Assembly (NCBI GenBank): GCA_020638735.1
Contig: JACKHZ010000009.1
Coordinates: 1 to 64,000, forward strand
Reading direction: 5' to 3'
DNA: 64,000 nucleotides
From: Planctomycetota bacterium
GTDB lineage: Bacteria; Planctomycetota; UBA1135; UBA2386
In this document: positions 34,059 to 42,932 of the stretch, one piece after another
Position numbering within the stretch: position 1 is the first letter of the stretch
How the letters are laid out: each line of letters opens with the position of its first letter
Notes under the pieces: model-generated
What the model saw: only the letters and a program-made list of their open reading frames with translations
The model's database searches: none
What the model was told of the DNA's origin: nothing
Program-made: the position numbers and the translations under genes

Positions 34059-34115
34059 GCCGGCACGATGCCGAGCGCGGCTGCCGCGACCAGATGTGCT
34101 TCACGCGACGGTTAC

Positions 34116-34394
34116 GAACAATGTAGTGACTCTGGCCCAATCCACCGCCGGCTGGCGCAGGCCGTGAATAGCTGAGGCAGAATGCCGATTGCAGCCAGCC
34201 ATAATACGTTGCAGCCTTTCATGCTTGACATCTAATTTTGTTGGCATCATGGACCCAAACCCCGTACTAGCCAAATAGTCGGCCAATGAACCCCCACCCG
34301 CGCTCGTGTTGAACACTTCACCACGTCCTCGCACTCGCTGAAGCCATCACGCGACGCACAGTACAGCCCGCTCCCCCAACCGCCACCCCCGGCA
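34116..34394. repeat. IS66 flank and dispersed ~135-bp repeat, copy C
   Basis: 34116-34260 holds the right target duplication and no visible gene. 34261-34394 is the third copy of the repeat at 17227 and 25278, again followed directly by the rve-type IS. Confidence 0.6.
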
Positions 34395-34397
34395 GTT

Positions 34398-35012
34398 CGC
34401 CAAGAACGCATTGCAGCACGCCGACTGACCGGCGCGGCACTACCCGGCGCTGCGCCGGTAGAAGTTCAACAGGCCACCGAGGCGCCCACGCCGCCGCACG
34501 GGCCCCTCACCGCCCACGTCCGCGGGTCGCGGATCGAGCAGGCGGTTGCCGACACCCTGGTGATGTCGCTCGCGGTTGTAGTGTTCGACGTACTCCCGCA
34601 GCGCGCGCAGCAGCGACTCCTCGCCGATCAGGATCATGCGGCCGAGGCACTCGCGCTTGATGCTGCGCACGAAGCGTTCGGCGATCGCGTTGGCGTTGGG
34701 CGCGCGGCGCGGCAGCAGGATCGGCTCGATGCCCGCCCCCTTCAGCATGCCGCGGAAGTCCTCGTCGAACTTGGTGTCGCGGTCCATCAGCAAGAACTTC
34801 AGGTCGCGCCACCAGCAGCTCGCCACGCCGGTGAAGTTGCGCGCCAGCTGCCGCATGTTGGCGCCATCCGGGTTGGTCGTCGTGCCGAGCACCTCGACCC
34901 TGCGCGAGCCGTGATGGATCGCAAACAGCGTGTAGAACGTCTGCAGCCCGTTCCACGTCCAGACCTCCGTGGTGAAGCAGTCGATCGCCGCGATCACCGA
35001 CGCCTGCGTCCT
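34398..35012 (-). mobile_element. rve-type IS, copy 3 (5' half missing)
   Basis: Matches the left ~610 bp of the copy at 25420, with several point changes. It ends abruptly near 35012, just after the codons for TQASVIAAIDCF. The remaining transposase (frame from 34440) keeps all three catalytic acids but no helix-turn-helix part; a possible upstream start at 35114 would add unrelated residues. This marks the right end of the accessory island. Confidence 0.7.
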
Positions 35013-35013
35013 C

Positions 35014-35202
35014 ATGATTACCGCCCCCGACCAGGGGCAGGCCGCGCTCGAGGTGCCGCTGCACCACACGAAGGCACAGACTCCGGGCGACGCGCTGATT
35101 GTCGGGTTCGCCACCGATCACGGGGGCACGGCGCTCGAGATCACGTTCGGCGACCAGCGCTCGACCGCGCCGATGGCGGTCAGCGGCAAGGGCCGCGGCT
35201 GA
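35014..35202 (+). other. Short open frame at the island edge, possible gene remnant
   Basis: 62 residues, MITAPDQGQAALEVPLHHTK, then GDALIVGFATDHGGTALEIT and a basic end. It begins exactly where the IS copy ends, so it may be the 3' part of a gene cut by the IS. No family is recognised. The following 240 bp (35203-35443) show no gene. Confidence 0.3.
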
Positions 35203-35443
35203 GCAGCCCGCCCGCCCGCCAGGCTCCGCCGGACCAACCGTGGCTTCTGTCCTGGCGCCGGCCGGCACCCCGGCACGCGGCGCGTCCCTTCGTCACCTGG
35301 GGGCCGCGGGATCGGGCTTGCTTCATCGCTTCCTCGCGTCCGATGCGTCTGCACAGGGCGCAGCGCAGACACCCGGCGCCCGAAAGAACCCACGAACAGG
35401 CTGCCGCGAGCCCCAGCGCGTCACTAACCTCACGCGCTCGAGA

Positions 35444-37105
35444 ATGATGGGATCCCCAGCCGCCACCACGGAACCTCCCGAGGGAATCGCGTACCGCCGG
35501 CGCGTGCTGCTGCTGACCGGCCTGACCCTGCTCGCGCTGCTGCTGCGCCTGCCGCTGCTCGGCTGGCCGATCTGGTTCGACGAGGCGTGCGCCTCGGACC
35601 AGCGGCTCGGCAGCTTCGCGCAGCTGCTCGCGGTGCTCTACGTCGACAGCAATCCGCCGCTGTTCGCGACCTTCATGCACCTGTGGAACGGCGTGTTCGG
35701 CGACGGGGAGCTGGCGCTGCGCGCGCCGGCGCTCTTGACCGGGGTCGCGTGCGTGCCGCTGACCTTCTGGGCCGGCTCCCGCCTGGTCGGCGCCGACGCG
35801 GCGATGTGGGCCGCGGCGCTGCTGGCGCTGTCGCCGGCGCACGCCTGGTACAGCGCCGAAGCCCAGCCGTACACGCCGATGGTCGCCAGCACACTGTTCG
35901 CGTTCGGCTCCTTCGACCGCCTGCTCGACCCGACGTCGCCGACGATACGGCGCTGGTTGTGGCCGGCGCACCTCGTCAACGTCGTCGTCATGCTCGGCCT
36001 GCACTACTACCTTGCGGCGCCGGTCGTCATCCTCGCGCTGCTCGCGCCGGTGGTCGCGCGCGGCTTCACCGGAGCGGCCCGCGCGATCGTGCAGTGGCAC
36101 GGCGTCGGCGTGCTGCTGCTGGCGCTCTACGTGTTCCTCGACACCCGCATCGGCGCGCCGGAGGCGGCGCCGCACTACGTGCGCCCGCTGACGGCCGGCG
36201 GTCTGTTCGACTTCGTGTTCGGCTGGTGCTGGACAGGCAACACCGTGCAGGCGACGCACACCGCGCTCGCCGACGGCGCCGCGACCGTGCTCGAAGTCCT
36301 CGGCGTCGCGGCCGTCGCCGCGGGGCTGCTGACGCTGTGGCGCAGACGCCATGCGCACCCGCGCGGCTGGCTGGTCGTGATCGGCGTGCTGCACCTGCCG
36401 GCGCTGGTGTTGCTCGGCCAGGCAACCGGCCACGGCGACACCTTCGTCGAGTGTGCGATGACCCCGACGCTGCCGTTCGTGCTGTTGCTGGCGGGCGCCG
36501 GCGTCACTGCGGCGGGGCGCGCACAACCCGTCGCCGGCGGCGCCGCCGTCGCCGCCGCGACGACCGCGCTGCTGGCCCTGTTCGCCAACGGCGAGGATCA
36601 CTGGACCGTGTATCGCCCCAAGTCCGACTGGCGCAGCGCCGCCGCATGGCTCGGCGCCGAGGTCGACGCCGGCGGCGCCGGCCGATCGGTGTTCACGCCG
36701 ACCCCCAACCCGCGCGCCCTGTCGTACTACGACCCGCGCATCCAGGACCAGAAGAACCTGCGCGCGCCGACCACGCCCGAAGAGCTCGGACGCAAGGTCT
36801 CGGCGCGCCTCGGCGCCTGGCTCGGCGGCGTCGCCGAACGCACGTTCGCCGATCTGCTCGAGCAGCACGAGCAGCTGCTGCGCGACGCGCGCCTGCTCGT
36901 CCGCCGCAGCCACCCGACCCCGCAGGCCCTCGAGCTGCCGGCGGACCGCCCCGACGACATCTGCTACCTGGTGCGCGATCGCTGGCATCCGCCGCTGACG
37001 GCGGACCGCTCGGTCGAGGCCCTGCTCAGCGACCCCCACGTCGAGGTGCTGGAGACCCGGCGCTTCACCGGCATCGACGTGCACAAGGTCCGCATCCGGC
37101 CATGA
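35444..37105 (+). CDS. Membrane glycosyltransferase, GT39/ArnT-like (dolichyl-type)
   Basis: 553 residues with about 10-11 membrane helices, starting at a double ATG (35444, 35447). The first extracytoplasmic loop has WFDEACASDQR, with the Asp-Glu pair typical of GT-C enzymes; LHYYLAAPVVI and NPPLFATFMHLW also fit. A soluble C-terminal domain (about 370-553) follows. Such enzymes move a sugar from a polyprenyl-phosphate donor to protein or glycolipid outside the membrane. It is coupled by a 4-bp overlap to a polyprenyl-phosphate sugar synthase gene, which would make the donor. Confidence 0.8.
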   Translation: MMGSPAATTEPPEGIAYRRRVLLLTGLTLLALLLRLPLLGWPIWFDEACASDQRLGSFAQLLAVLYVDSNPPLFATFMHLWNGVFGDGELALRAPALLTGVACVPLTFWAGSRLVGADAAMWAAALLALSPAHAWYSAEAQPYTPMVASTLFAFGSFDRLLDPTSPTIRRWLWPAHLVNVVVMLGLHYYLAAPVVILALLAPVVARGFTGAARAIVQWHGVGVLLLALYVFLDTRIGAPEAAPHYVRPLTAGGLFDFVFGWCWTGNTVQATHTALADGAATVLEVLGVAAVAAGLLTLWRRRHAHPRGWLVVIGVLHLPALVLLGQATGHGDTFVECAMTPTLPFVLLLAGAGVTAAGRAQPVAGGAAVAAATTALLALFANGEDHWTVYRPKSDWRSAAAWLGAEVDAGGAGRSVFTPTPNPRALSYYDPRIQDQKNLRAPTTPEELGRKVSARLGAWLGGVAERTFADLLEQHEQLLRDARLLVRRSHPTPQALELPADRPDDICYLVRDRWHPPLTADRSVEALLSDPHVEVLETRRFTGIDVHKVRIRP

Positions 37106-37863
37106 AGGAGCCGAGCGATCCGCGCGCCGCGCCGGCCATCAGCGTCGTCATCGCCTGCTATCAGGAAGAGGGTCACCTCGAGGAGTCGGTCGCGCAGCTG
37201 ACGGCGACCCTCGACGCGATCGGCCGCAGCTACGAGCTGATCTTCGTCGAGGACCGCAGCCGCGACCGCACCGCCGACGTCGTGCGCCGGCTGGTGCATG
37301 GCCACGACAACCGCCGCGCCGTGTTCCACGAACACAACGTCGGCCGCGGCGGCACCGTGACGGAGGGCTTCCTGCTGGCGACCGGCGACGTCGTCGGCTT
37401 CCTCGACATCGACCTCGAGGTCCACTGCAGGTACCTGCCGGCCGTGCTGCAGGCGATCGACGACGGCGCCGACGGCGCGACCGCGTACCGCACCTACGCG
37501 CCCGGCTGGCGGCCGTCGGCGCTGCTGCGCCACTTCCTGAGCGGCGGCTACCGGCGGCTGTTCCGGCTGGTCTTCGGGGTGCCGTTCCGGGACCCGGAGA
37601 CCGGCTTCAAGTTCTTCCGACGGGAGAAGATCGTGCCGGTCGCGAAGCGCACTCGCGACGTCGGCTGGTTCTGGGACTCGGAGATCATGATCCTCGGCCA
37701 CCAGGCGGGCCTGAAGATCGTCGAGGTGCCGACCGTGTTCGTGCGCCGCGCCGACAAGCAGTCGACGGTGCGCATCGTGCACGACGTCTTCGCCTACCTG
37801 GTCGCGATGGTTCGCTTCCTGCGCCGCCAACGCCGCGAACGCGGCGCGGCTCCGCGCAGCTGA
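37102..37863 (+). CDS. Family 2 glycosyltransferase, polyprenyl-phosphate sugar synthase-like
   Basis: 253 residues of the GT-A fold: SVVIACYQEEGHLEESV, ELIFVEDRSRDRT, NVGRGGTVTEGFLLATGDVV and the metal-binding DIDLE (about residue 113). DPETGFKFFRRE and VGWFWDSEIMI match the acceptor region of dolichol-phosphate mannose synthases. No C-terminal membrane domain. It should make polyprenyl-phosphate mannose or glucose for the GT39-like enzyme encoded just upstream (ATGA overlap). Confidence 0.85.
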   Translation: MKEPSDPRAAPAISVVIACYQEEGHLEESVAQLTATLDAIGRSYELIFVEDRSRDRTADVVRRLVHGHDNRRAVFHEHNVGRGGTVTEGFLLATGDVVGFLDIDLEVHCRYLPAVLQAIDDGADGATAYRTYAPGWRPSALLRHFLSGGYRRLFRLVFGVPFRDPETGFKFFRREKIVPVAKRTRDVGWFWDSEIMILGHQAGLKIVEVPTVFVRRADKQSTVRIVHDVFAYLVAMVRFLRRQRRERGAAPRS

Positions 37864-37881
37864 ACCATGCGACGCCGGCGG

Positions 37882-38715
37882 TCAGTCCGCGCCGGCGACC
37901 GCCAGCCGCGGCCCGTCGACGTCGTCGGTCATGATCTGCTCGACGTCGAGCGCGACGCAACGACACGGCACGCCGAGCAGCGACGCCAGCGACGGCGAGG
38001 TGCGCTCCTCGTCGCCGCTGATCCACTCCTTGACGTAGGTGCCGTGCTGACACAACACGCGCAGCTCGAGCATGCCTTCTTCGCGCGGCTCGAGCGCGAG
38101 CACCTGCAACCGCCGCTCGCGATCGAGGTCGGCGCGGCGATGCGCGACGCGCTGCGGCGTGCGCTGCACGATCGCGCCGGCGTGCACCGCCACCGCCGCC
38201 AGCCGTTCGGGCGCCGGCGCGGCCTCGACGGCGACGTCGGCGCGGTAGACCTTGTCGAAGTGCGTCTCCTTCCAGTAGACGACGCGGTCGCGGCCGACGC
38301 GCCGGAACGGCTCGAGCTCGATCTGCCCTTCGGCGCGCTCGACGATGTCGCGGCGCAGCTCCTCGAGGTCGAAGTCGGGGTTGCGCGGGTCGATCACCTC
38401 GAACACGAACGGCCGGCCGCGCCCGAGCATCAGCACGTCGATGTCCTCGCGCCCGGCGCCGTGGAAGCGGCCGGTCTTCGCCTGCATCTTCGGCAGCAAC
38501 CGCCGCGCGATCAGCTCCTGCACCGACTCCTTGGTCAGCTTGCCGAAGCCTTCGCAGGTCGGGCAGCCGTGCCGCCGCCGCCGGTCGCCCTTGCAGCGCG
38601 GGCAGAAGAAGATCGTCTGCGGCAGCCCCCGCTTCAGCTTGCGGTAGCGGGACTCGAGCCAGAGCCGGGACTCGGGCCGACGACGGGAGGACGGGGCAGG
38701 GACCGGTTCGGACAT
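37882..38715 (-). CDS. Pus10-like tRNA pseudouridine synthase
   Basis: 277 residues. An N-terminal zinc cluster (Cys38, Cys41, Cys51, Cys54: FFCPRCKG...GCPTCEGFGKLT) precedes GAGREDIDVLMLGRGRPFVFEV, the active-site block of Pus10 with the catalytic Asp at 91 or 93. Later come LCQHGTYVKEWISGDEERT and SLASLLGVPCRCVALDVEQI. Pus10 makes pseudouridine 54/55 in the tRNA T-loop of archaea and eukaryotes; bacteria normally use TruB. The protein is shorter than archaeal Pus10 and seems to lack most of the THUMP-containing part. Convergent with the glycosyltransferase gene. Confidence 0.85.
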   Translation of the reverse strand: MSEPVPAPSSRRRPESRLWLESRYRKLKRGLPQTIFFCPRCKGDRRRRHGCPTCEGFGKLTKESVQELIARRLLPKMQAKTGRFHGAGREDIDVLMLGRGRPFVFEVIDPRNPDFDLEELRRDIVERAEGQIELEPFRRVGRDRVVYWKETHFDKVYRADVAVEAAPAPERLAAVAVHAGAIVQRTPQRVAHRRADLDRERRLQVLALEPREEGMLELRVLCQHGTYVKEWISGDEERTSPSLASLLGVPCRCVALDVEQIMTDDVDGPRLAVAGAD

Positions 38716-38776
38716 TCCGCCGAGAGGAGAGCCGACCGCGCCGGCCGGAGCAAGCGGGAGCCGCCGGGACCGCGCC

Positions 38777-39193
38777 TCAGCGGCGGGCGCCGACCCGTTC
38801 CTGCTTGCGCAACGCCGAGTTCTTGCGGTCGGTGCGGCGCTCGAGGAAGCGCCCGAGCAGGCCGAAGAAGTCGCGCACCACGATCGGCGTGGCGACGAAC
38901 GAGTGGATGTCGTAGCGGCCCTTGTCGACCGCCATGTCCTTCACGTTGCGCGGGTCGGTCAGCACGAACAGCTCGGTCGTCGTGTCGAACGAGCGCAGGT
39001 GCTGCAGCAGCTTGGTGGTGTCCTTCTGGCGCGGATCGACGCCGAGGAACACGCAGTCGAACATCCGGCTGCGCGCCTCGTTGACGCCGGCGATGCCCTG
39101 CCCCACGGTGACGTGGAACTCGTCGAACTGTTGCAGGCCGACCTTGACCTGGTCGCGGATCAGAGGGTCCTTCTCGACGAGCAGCACTTCCAT
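38777..39193 (-). CDS. Degenerate response-regulator receiver domain protein
   Basis: 138 residues from the ATG at 39193, just before the receiver fold (MEVLLVEKDPLIRDQVKVGLQ). The acidic pocket is unusual (Glu-Lys-Asp) and the segment that should hold the phospho-Asp reads FDCVFLGVDPRQ. The conserved Lys is replaced in SFVATPIVVRDFF. The C-terminus is basic. It may act as a phosphorylation-independent switch or adaptor. No output domain and no kinase nearby. Confidence 0.65.
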   Translation of the reverse strand: MEVLLVEKDPLIRDQVKVGLQQFDEFHVTVGQGIAGVNEARSRMFDCVFLGVDPRQKDTTKLLQHLRSFDTTTELFVLTDPRNVKDMAVDKGRYDIHSFVATPIVVRDFFGLLGRFLERRTDRKNSALRKQERVGARR

Positions 39194-39318
39194 GCTTCGC
39201 CCTATCGGCCGTGCGGCCGGCCGACCGGAGCCCGGGCCGCGCTCGCCGTCCCCGCCGCGGCGAGCCGCCGTTGCCATCGCGCCTTGACTGCCGACGCGCC
39301 GCGCTGTGTCGTGCGACC

Positions 39319-40284
39319 GTGAACCACCTCGCGGGCGTCGACGAAGCCGGGCTCGGGCCGATCCTCGGGCCGCTGGTCGTCGCCGGCACGACCCTGGCCG
39401 GCCCCGAGGGGCAGGCGCCGTGGCGGCTGCTGCAGCAACACGTGACCAAGCTGAAGCAGCAGAAGGGCAAGGTCCGCGTCGCCGACAGCAAGAAGGTCAA
39501 CCAGGGGCCGCACGGCCTGCAGCGCCTCGAGGAGACCGCGCTGGTGTTCTGGACGGCGCTGCACGGTGAGCCGCCGCCGACGCTGGCCGACTGGCTGCGG
39601 CAGCTCGGCCACGACCTCGAGCCGTTCGCCCGCTGCCCGTGGTATTCGGGCCTCGATCTGGCGCTGCCGCGCCGCGCCGACGCCGGCTGGATCCGGCTGA
39701 CCGGCGAGCTGGTGGCCCGCGCGCTGAAGAAGGGCGGGGCCGAGCTGTGCCAGATCGCCGTGCGGGTGGTCGACGTCGAGGAGTGGAACGGCCTGATCGC
39801 CGACACCGACAACAAGAGCCGCGCCCACTTCCATGCCTATGGCGAGGTGCTCGGCCAGCTGCTGCAGCAGGTCCAGGCGCGCCTCGTCGACGGCGACCGC
39901 GCGCACCTCGTCGCCGACCGCTGCGGCGGTCGCATGCACTACGCGCAGGACCTGCGCCGGCTCTGCCCCGGCGCGCGCGTCGAGGTGCTCGACGAGCGCC
40001 CCGAACGCTCGCAGTACCGCATCGTCGAGGCCGGCAAGCAGGTCGACGTGACGTTCGCCGAGCGCGCCGAGGACAGCGCCTTCCCCACCGCCCTGGCCAG
40101 CTGCATGGCCAAGTATGCGCGCGAGCTGCTGGTCGAGTGCCTCAACCTGTGGTTCGCCGGCCGCGTGCCGGACCTCAAGCCGACCGCCGGCTACTACGTC
40201 GACGGCCGCCGCTTCCTCGACGACGTCGCGGCGCAGATCGACGAGCTGGCGCTGCCGCGGCACCGGCTCGTACGCGTGCGCTAG
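39319..40284 (+). CDS. Divergent RNase HII-like protein
   Basis: 321 residues from GTG. The N-terminus LAGVDEAGLGPILGPLVVAG carries the DEAGxGP signature of type 2 RNases H, with Asp8 and Glu9 as two catalytic acids. VADSKKVNQG matches the next conserved block (DSK.L). Further acids lie in DGDRAHLVADRCGG and AEDSAFPTALASCMAKYARE. It is longer than typical RNase HII (about 200) and has an inserted 80 residues in the middle. It may still remove RNA from hybrids, or be a planctomycete variant with another role. Upstream codons in the frame look non-coding, so the GTG is preferred. Confidence 0.65.
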   Translation: MNHLAGVDEAGLGPILGPLVVAGTTLAGPEGQAPWRLLQQHVTKLKQQKGKVRVADSKKVNQGPHGLQRLEETALVFWTALHGEPPPTLADWLRQLGHDLEPFARCPWYSGLDLALPRRADAGWIRLTGELVARALKKGGAELCQIAVRVVDVEEWNGLIADTDNKSRAHFHAYGEVLGQLLQQVQARLVDGDRAHLVADRCGGRMHYAQDLRRLCPGARVEVLDERPERSQYRIVEAGKQVDVTFAERAEDSAFPTALASCMAKYARELLVECLNLWFAGRVPDLKPTAGYYVDGRRFLDDVAAQIDELALPRHRLVRVR

Positions 40285-40316
40285 CCGACTCGTACGCATT
40301 CGCTAGACTGCCCGCC

Positions 40317-42932
40317 ATGCTGCGCGCCCTGACCACGTCGCTCGCCCTCGTCGCGCTGGCGGCGGCGCAGGCGCCGACCCGGCACTGGTCGTTCACGCCC
40401 CCGCAGCGCGTCGCGTCGGAGGTCGACGACGACGCCTGGTGCCGCGACGACCTCGACCGCTGCGTGCTCGCCGAGCTCGAACGCCGCGGCGAACACCCAT
40501 CGCCGGAAGCCGCACCCGAGGTGCTGCTGCGTCGCCTGCACCTGGTGCTGACCGGCCTCGGGCCGTCGCCGGGCGACGTCGCCGCGTTCGTCGCCGAGCC
40601 GAGCGACGCCGCCTACCGGCAGACGGTCGATCGGCTGCTGGCCAGCGACGCGTGCGCCGAACACCGCGCCGTCGCCTGGCTGGACCTCGCGCGCTTCGCC
40701 GACACCTACGGCTACCAGTCCGACTACACGTGCCGCACGTGGCCGTGGCGCGACTGGCTGCTGCGCGCGCTGCACCGCGACCTGCCGTGGCCGCGCTTCG
40801 TCGAGCAGGTCGTCGCCGGCGATCTGCTGGCGGACGCGGGTGAACCTGGCGCCGGCGGCGGTGACGACGCGCGCATCGCCACCGCGTTCTGGCGGCTGCA
40901 CCGGCAGACCAACGAGGGCGGCTCGATCGACGAGGAGTGGCGCCACGAATACGTCGCCGACCGCGTCGACACGTTCGGCCAGGCGTTCCTCGGCCTGACG
41001 CTCGGCTGCGCGCGCTGCCACGACCACAAGTCCGACCCGATCCGCCAGCGCGACTTCTACGCGACCGGCAGCTTCTTCGCCGTCGACGAGGCCGGGCTGA
41101 CGCCGTACTCGACCGGCGGCACGCCGCAGCCGGCGATGCGGCTCGGCGACGCGGCGGCGCAGCGCGAACTGCAGCGGTTGGCGGCAGCGGAAGCCGACGC
41201 CGAGCGCGCGTTGGCCGCCGCGCTGCGCGTGGCCGACAGCACGCCCGTGCACGAGCTGGCCGCGCCGGCGCCGGTCGCGCAGCACGGCAGGTTCGTCGGC
41301 GACGGAGACCGTCGCGTCGGCATCGACAAGCCCCCCACGCCGACGCGCGCCGACCCGTACAGCCTGCGCTTCGTCGTCACCGCGCCCACCGACGCCATCG
41401 AGCGCGCCGTGCTGGTGCACACCAGCAACTACACCGAGGACGCCGACACGCAGGGCTTCCAGGTGCTGCTGAAGCACGACCGGCTGTGCTGGGAGGTCGT
41501 GCACCACTGGCCGGGCTCGGCGATCGCGGTGGCGACGCGCACGTCGCTGCCGGGCGGACGAGCGGTGCAGGTCGTCGTCACCTACGACGGTAGCTCGCGC
41601 GCCGCCGGCCTCGCGATCTGGCTCGACGGCGAACGCGCCGACGTCGCCGTCGTGCGCGACGAGCTGCGCGGCCCGGCCACCGTGCGCCGCCTCGAGCTCG
41701 GCGGCCGCGACCGCGACCGCGGCTTCGCCGGGACCATCGACGAGTTCGCGATGTTCGACCGCGAGCTCGACGGCGCCGAGATCGCGACGCTGTGTCGGCG
41801 TGCTGCGACCGACGACGAACGGCGCGACCACGCGCGGCGCCACGCGCCCGCCGTGGCCGCCGCGCGCGACGCGCTGCGTCAGGCGCGGCGCGCCCACCAG
41901 CAGGCGCTCGAGCAGCTGCCCGAGCTCATGGTGATGGCCGCGCACCCGCACCCGGCCCAGCGCTTCGTGCTGCGCCGCGGCGCCTACGACCAGCCCGACA
42001 CGAAGCAGCCGGTCGACGCCGACGTGCCCGCCGCGGTGCTGCCGTTCGACGCGTCGTGGCCGCGCGACCGCCGCGGCCTCGCCCGCTGGCTCAACGCCCC
42101 GGAGCAGCCGCTCGCCGCGCGCGTCGTCGTCGACCGGCTCTGGGCGCAGTGCTTCGGCGAAGGCCTGATCCCGACGCCCAACGACCTCGGCCGCGCCGGC
42201 GAAGCGCCGCTGCACCAGCACGCGCTCGACCTGCTGGCGTGCGACCTGCAGCGCTCCGGCAGCACGCGCGAGATCCTGCGCCGCATCGTCTGCTCGGCGA
42301 CGTTCCGCCAGGCCTCGACGACGACCGCCGAACGCCACGCGGCCGACCCACACAACCGCCTGCTCGCACGCGGCCCGAGCTTCCGCCTGTCGGCCGAAGC
42401 GCTGCGCGACCACGCGCTGCTCGCCGCGGGCCTGCTGCGGCGAACGGTCGGCGGCCCGAGCTGCCGGCCGTGGCAGCCGCCCGGCCTGTGGCGCGACAGC
42501 GGCGCCGCCTGGGGTGGCGGCGACTACCAGCCGGATGGCCCCGCCGGCGCGCACCGCCGCAGCCTCTACACGTTCGTCAAGCGCACCGCGCCGCCGCCCG
42601 ACATGGTGGTGTTCGACGCGCAGAGCCGCGAGACGTGCCTCGTGCGCCGGCAACCGACCGACACCCCGCTGCAGGCGCTGACGATCTGGAACGACCCGGT
42701 GTTCGGCGAGTGCGCCGAAGCGCTGGCGCGGCGCGCCGAGCTCGAGCTGCCGCAGCGCGGCCTCGCGTCGCACGTCGACTTCGTGTTCGGCTGGCTGTGT
42801 GGCCGCGCGCCGCGCGACGCCGAACGCGACGCGCTGCTCGCCCTCTGCGCGCAGGCCGCCGACGAACGCCAAGGCCTCGCGCTGTGCGCCTCGACCCTGC
42901 TCGGCAGCGACGCCGTGATGGTGGTGCGATGA
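40317..42932 (+). CDS. DUF1549/DUF1553 protein with internal LamG-like domain
   Basis: 871 residues with a signal peptide (TTSLALVALAAAQA). The DUF1549 part shows WLDLARFADTYGYQSDYT and CARCHDHKSDPI, a haem-like CxxCH motif. Residues about 330-480 form a concanavalin/LamG-type domain (QGFQVLLKHDRLCWEVVHHW, TIDEFAMFDREL). DUF1553 follows (LARWLNAPEQPLAARVVVDR, NDLGRAGEAPLHQHALDLLA). These proteins are typical of Planctomycetota and always pair with DUF1501 proteins, as here (ATGA overlap). The usual N-terminal cytochrome-C-like domain is missing. Role unknown, probably extracytoplasmic polysaccharide metabolism. Confidence 0.9.
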   Translation: MLRALTTSLALVALAAAQAPTRHWSFTPPQRVASEVDDDAWCRDDLDRCVLAELERRGEHPSPEAAPEVLLRRLHLVLTGLGPSPGDVAAFVAEPSDAAYRQTVDRLLASDACAEHRAVAWLDLARFADTYGYQSDYTCRTWPWRDWLLRALHRDLPWPRFVEQVVAGDLLADAGEPGAGGGDDARIATAFWRLHRQTNEGGSIDEEWRHEYVADRVDTFGQAFLGLTLGCARCHDHKSDPIRQRDFYATGSFFAVDEAGLTPYSTGGTPQPAMRLGDAAAQRELQRLAAAEADAERALAAALRVADSTPVHELAAPAPVAQHGRFVGDGDRRVGIDKPPTPTRADPYSLRFVVTAPTDAIERAVLVHTSNYTEDADTQGFQVLLKHDRLCWEVVHHWPGSAIAVATRTSLPGGRAVQVVVTYDGSSRAAGLAIWLDGERADVAVVRDELRGPATVRRLELGGRDRDRGFAGTIDEFAMFDRELDGAEIATLCRRAATDDERRDHARRHAPAVAAARDALRQARRAHQQALEQLPELMVMAAHPHPAQRFVLRRGAYDQPDTKQPVDADVPAAVLPFDASWPRDRRGLARWLNAPEQPLAARVVVDRLWAQCFGEGLIPTPNDLGRAGEAPLHQHALDLLACDLQRSGSTREILRRIVCSATFRQASTTTAERHAADPHNRLLARGPSFRLSAEALRDHALLAAGLLRRTVGGPSCRPWQPPGLWRDSGAAWGGGDYQPDGPAGAHRRSLYTFVKRTAPPPDMVVFDAQSRETCLVRRQPTDTPLQALTIWNDPVFGECAEALARRAELELPQRGLASHVDFVFGWLCGRAPRDAERDALLALCAQAADERQGLALCASTLLGSDAVMVVR

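Larger units (their letters stand above)
31706..34115 (-). mobile_element. IS66-family element, copy B, complete with 8-bp target duplication
   Basis: Opposite orientation to copy A. Ends GTAACCGTCGCGTGAAG at 31706 and the inverse ending at 34115, flanked by direct repeats GAACAATG at 31698-31705 and 34116-34123. Perfect duplications and near identity to copy A indicate a recent, simple transposition. The two copies in inverted orientation 11.5 kb apart could promote inversion of the segment between them. Confidence 0.95.

Noticed and set aside
17227..34394. CRISPR array from the short dispersed repeats
   Set aside because: The repeats are about 135 bp, three in number and many kilobases apart; no regular spacers.
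7135..35012. Integron-like cassette array
   Set aside because: The integrase lacks the integron-specific extra domain, and the dispersed repeats do not show attC core sites (GTTRRRY/RYYYAAC) at regular spacing.
39639..40316. Long open frame upstream of the DUF1549 protein in the same frame
   Set aside because: It is Arg/Ala/Pro-rich shadow sequence across the RNase HII-like gene; the signal peptide at 40317 marks the real start.
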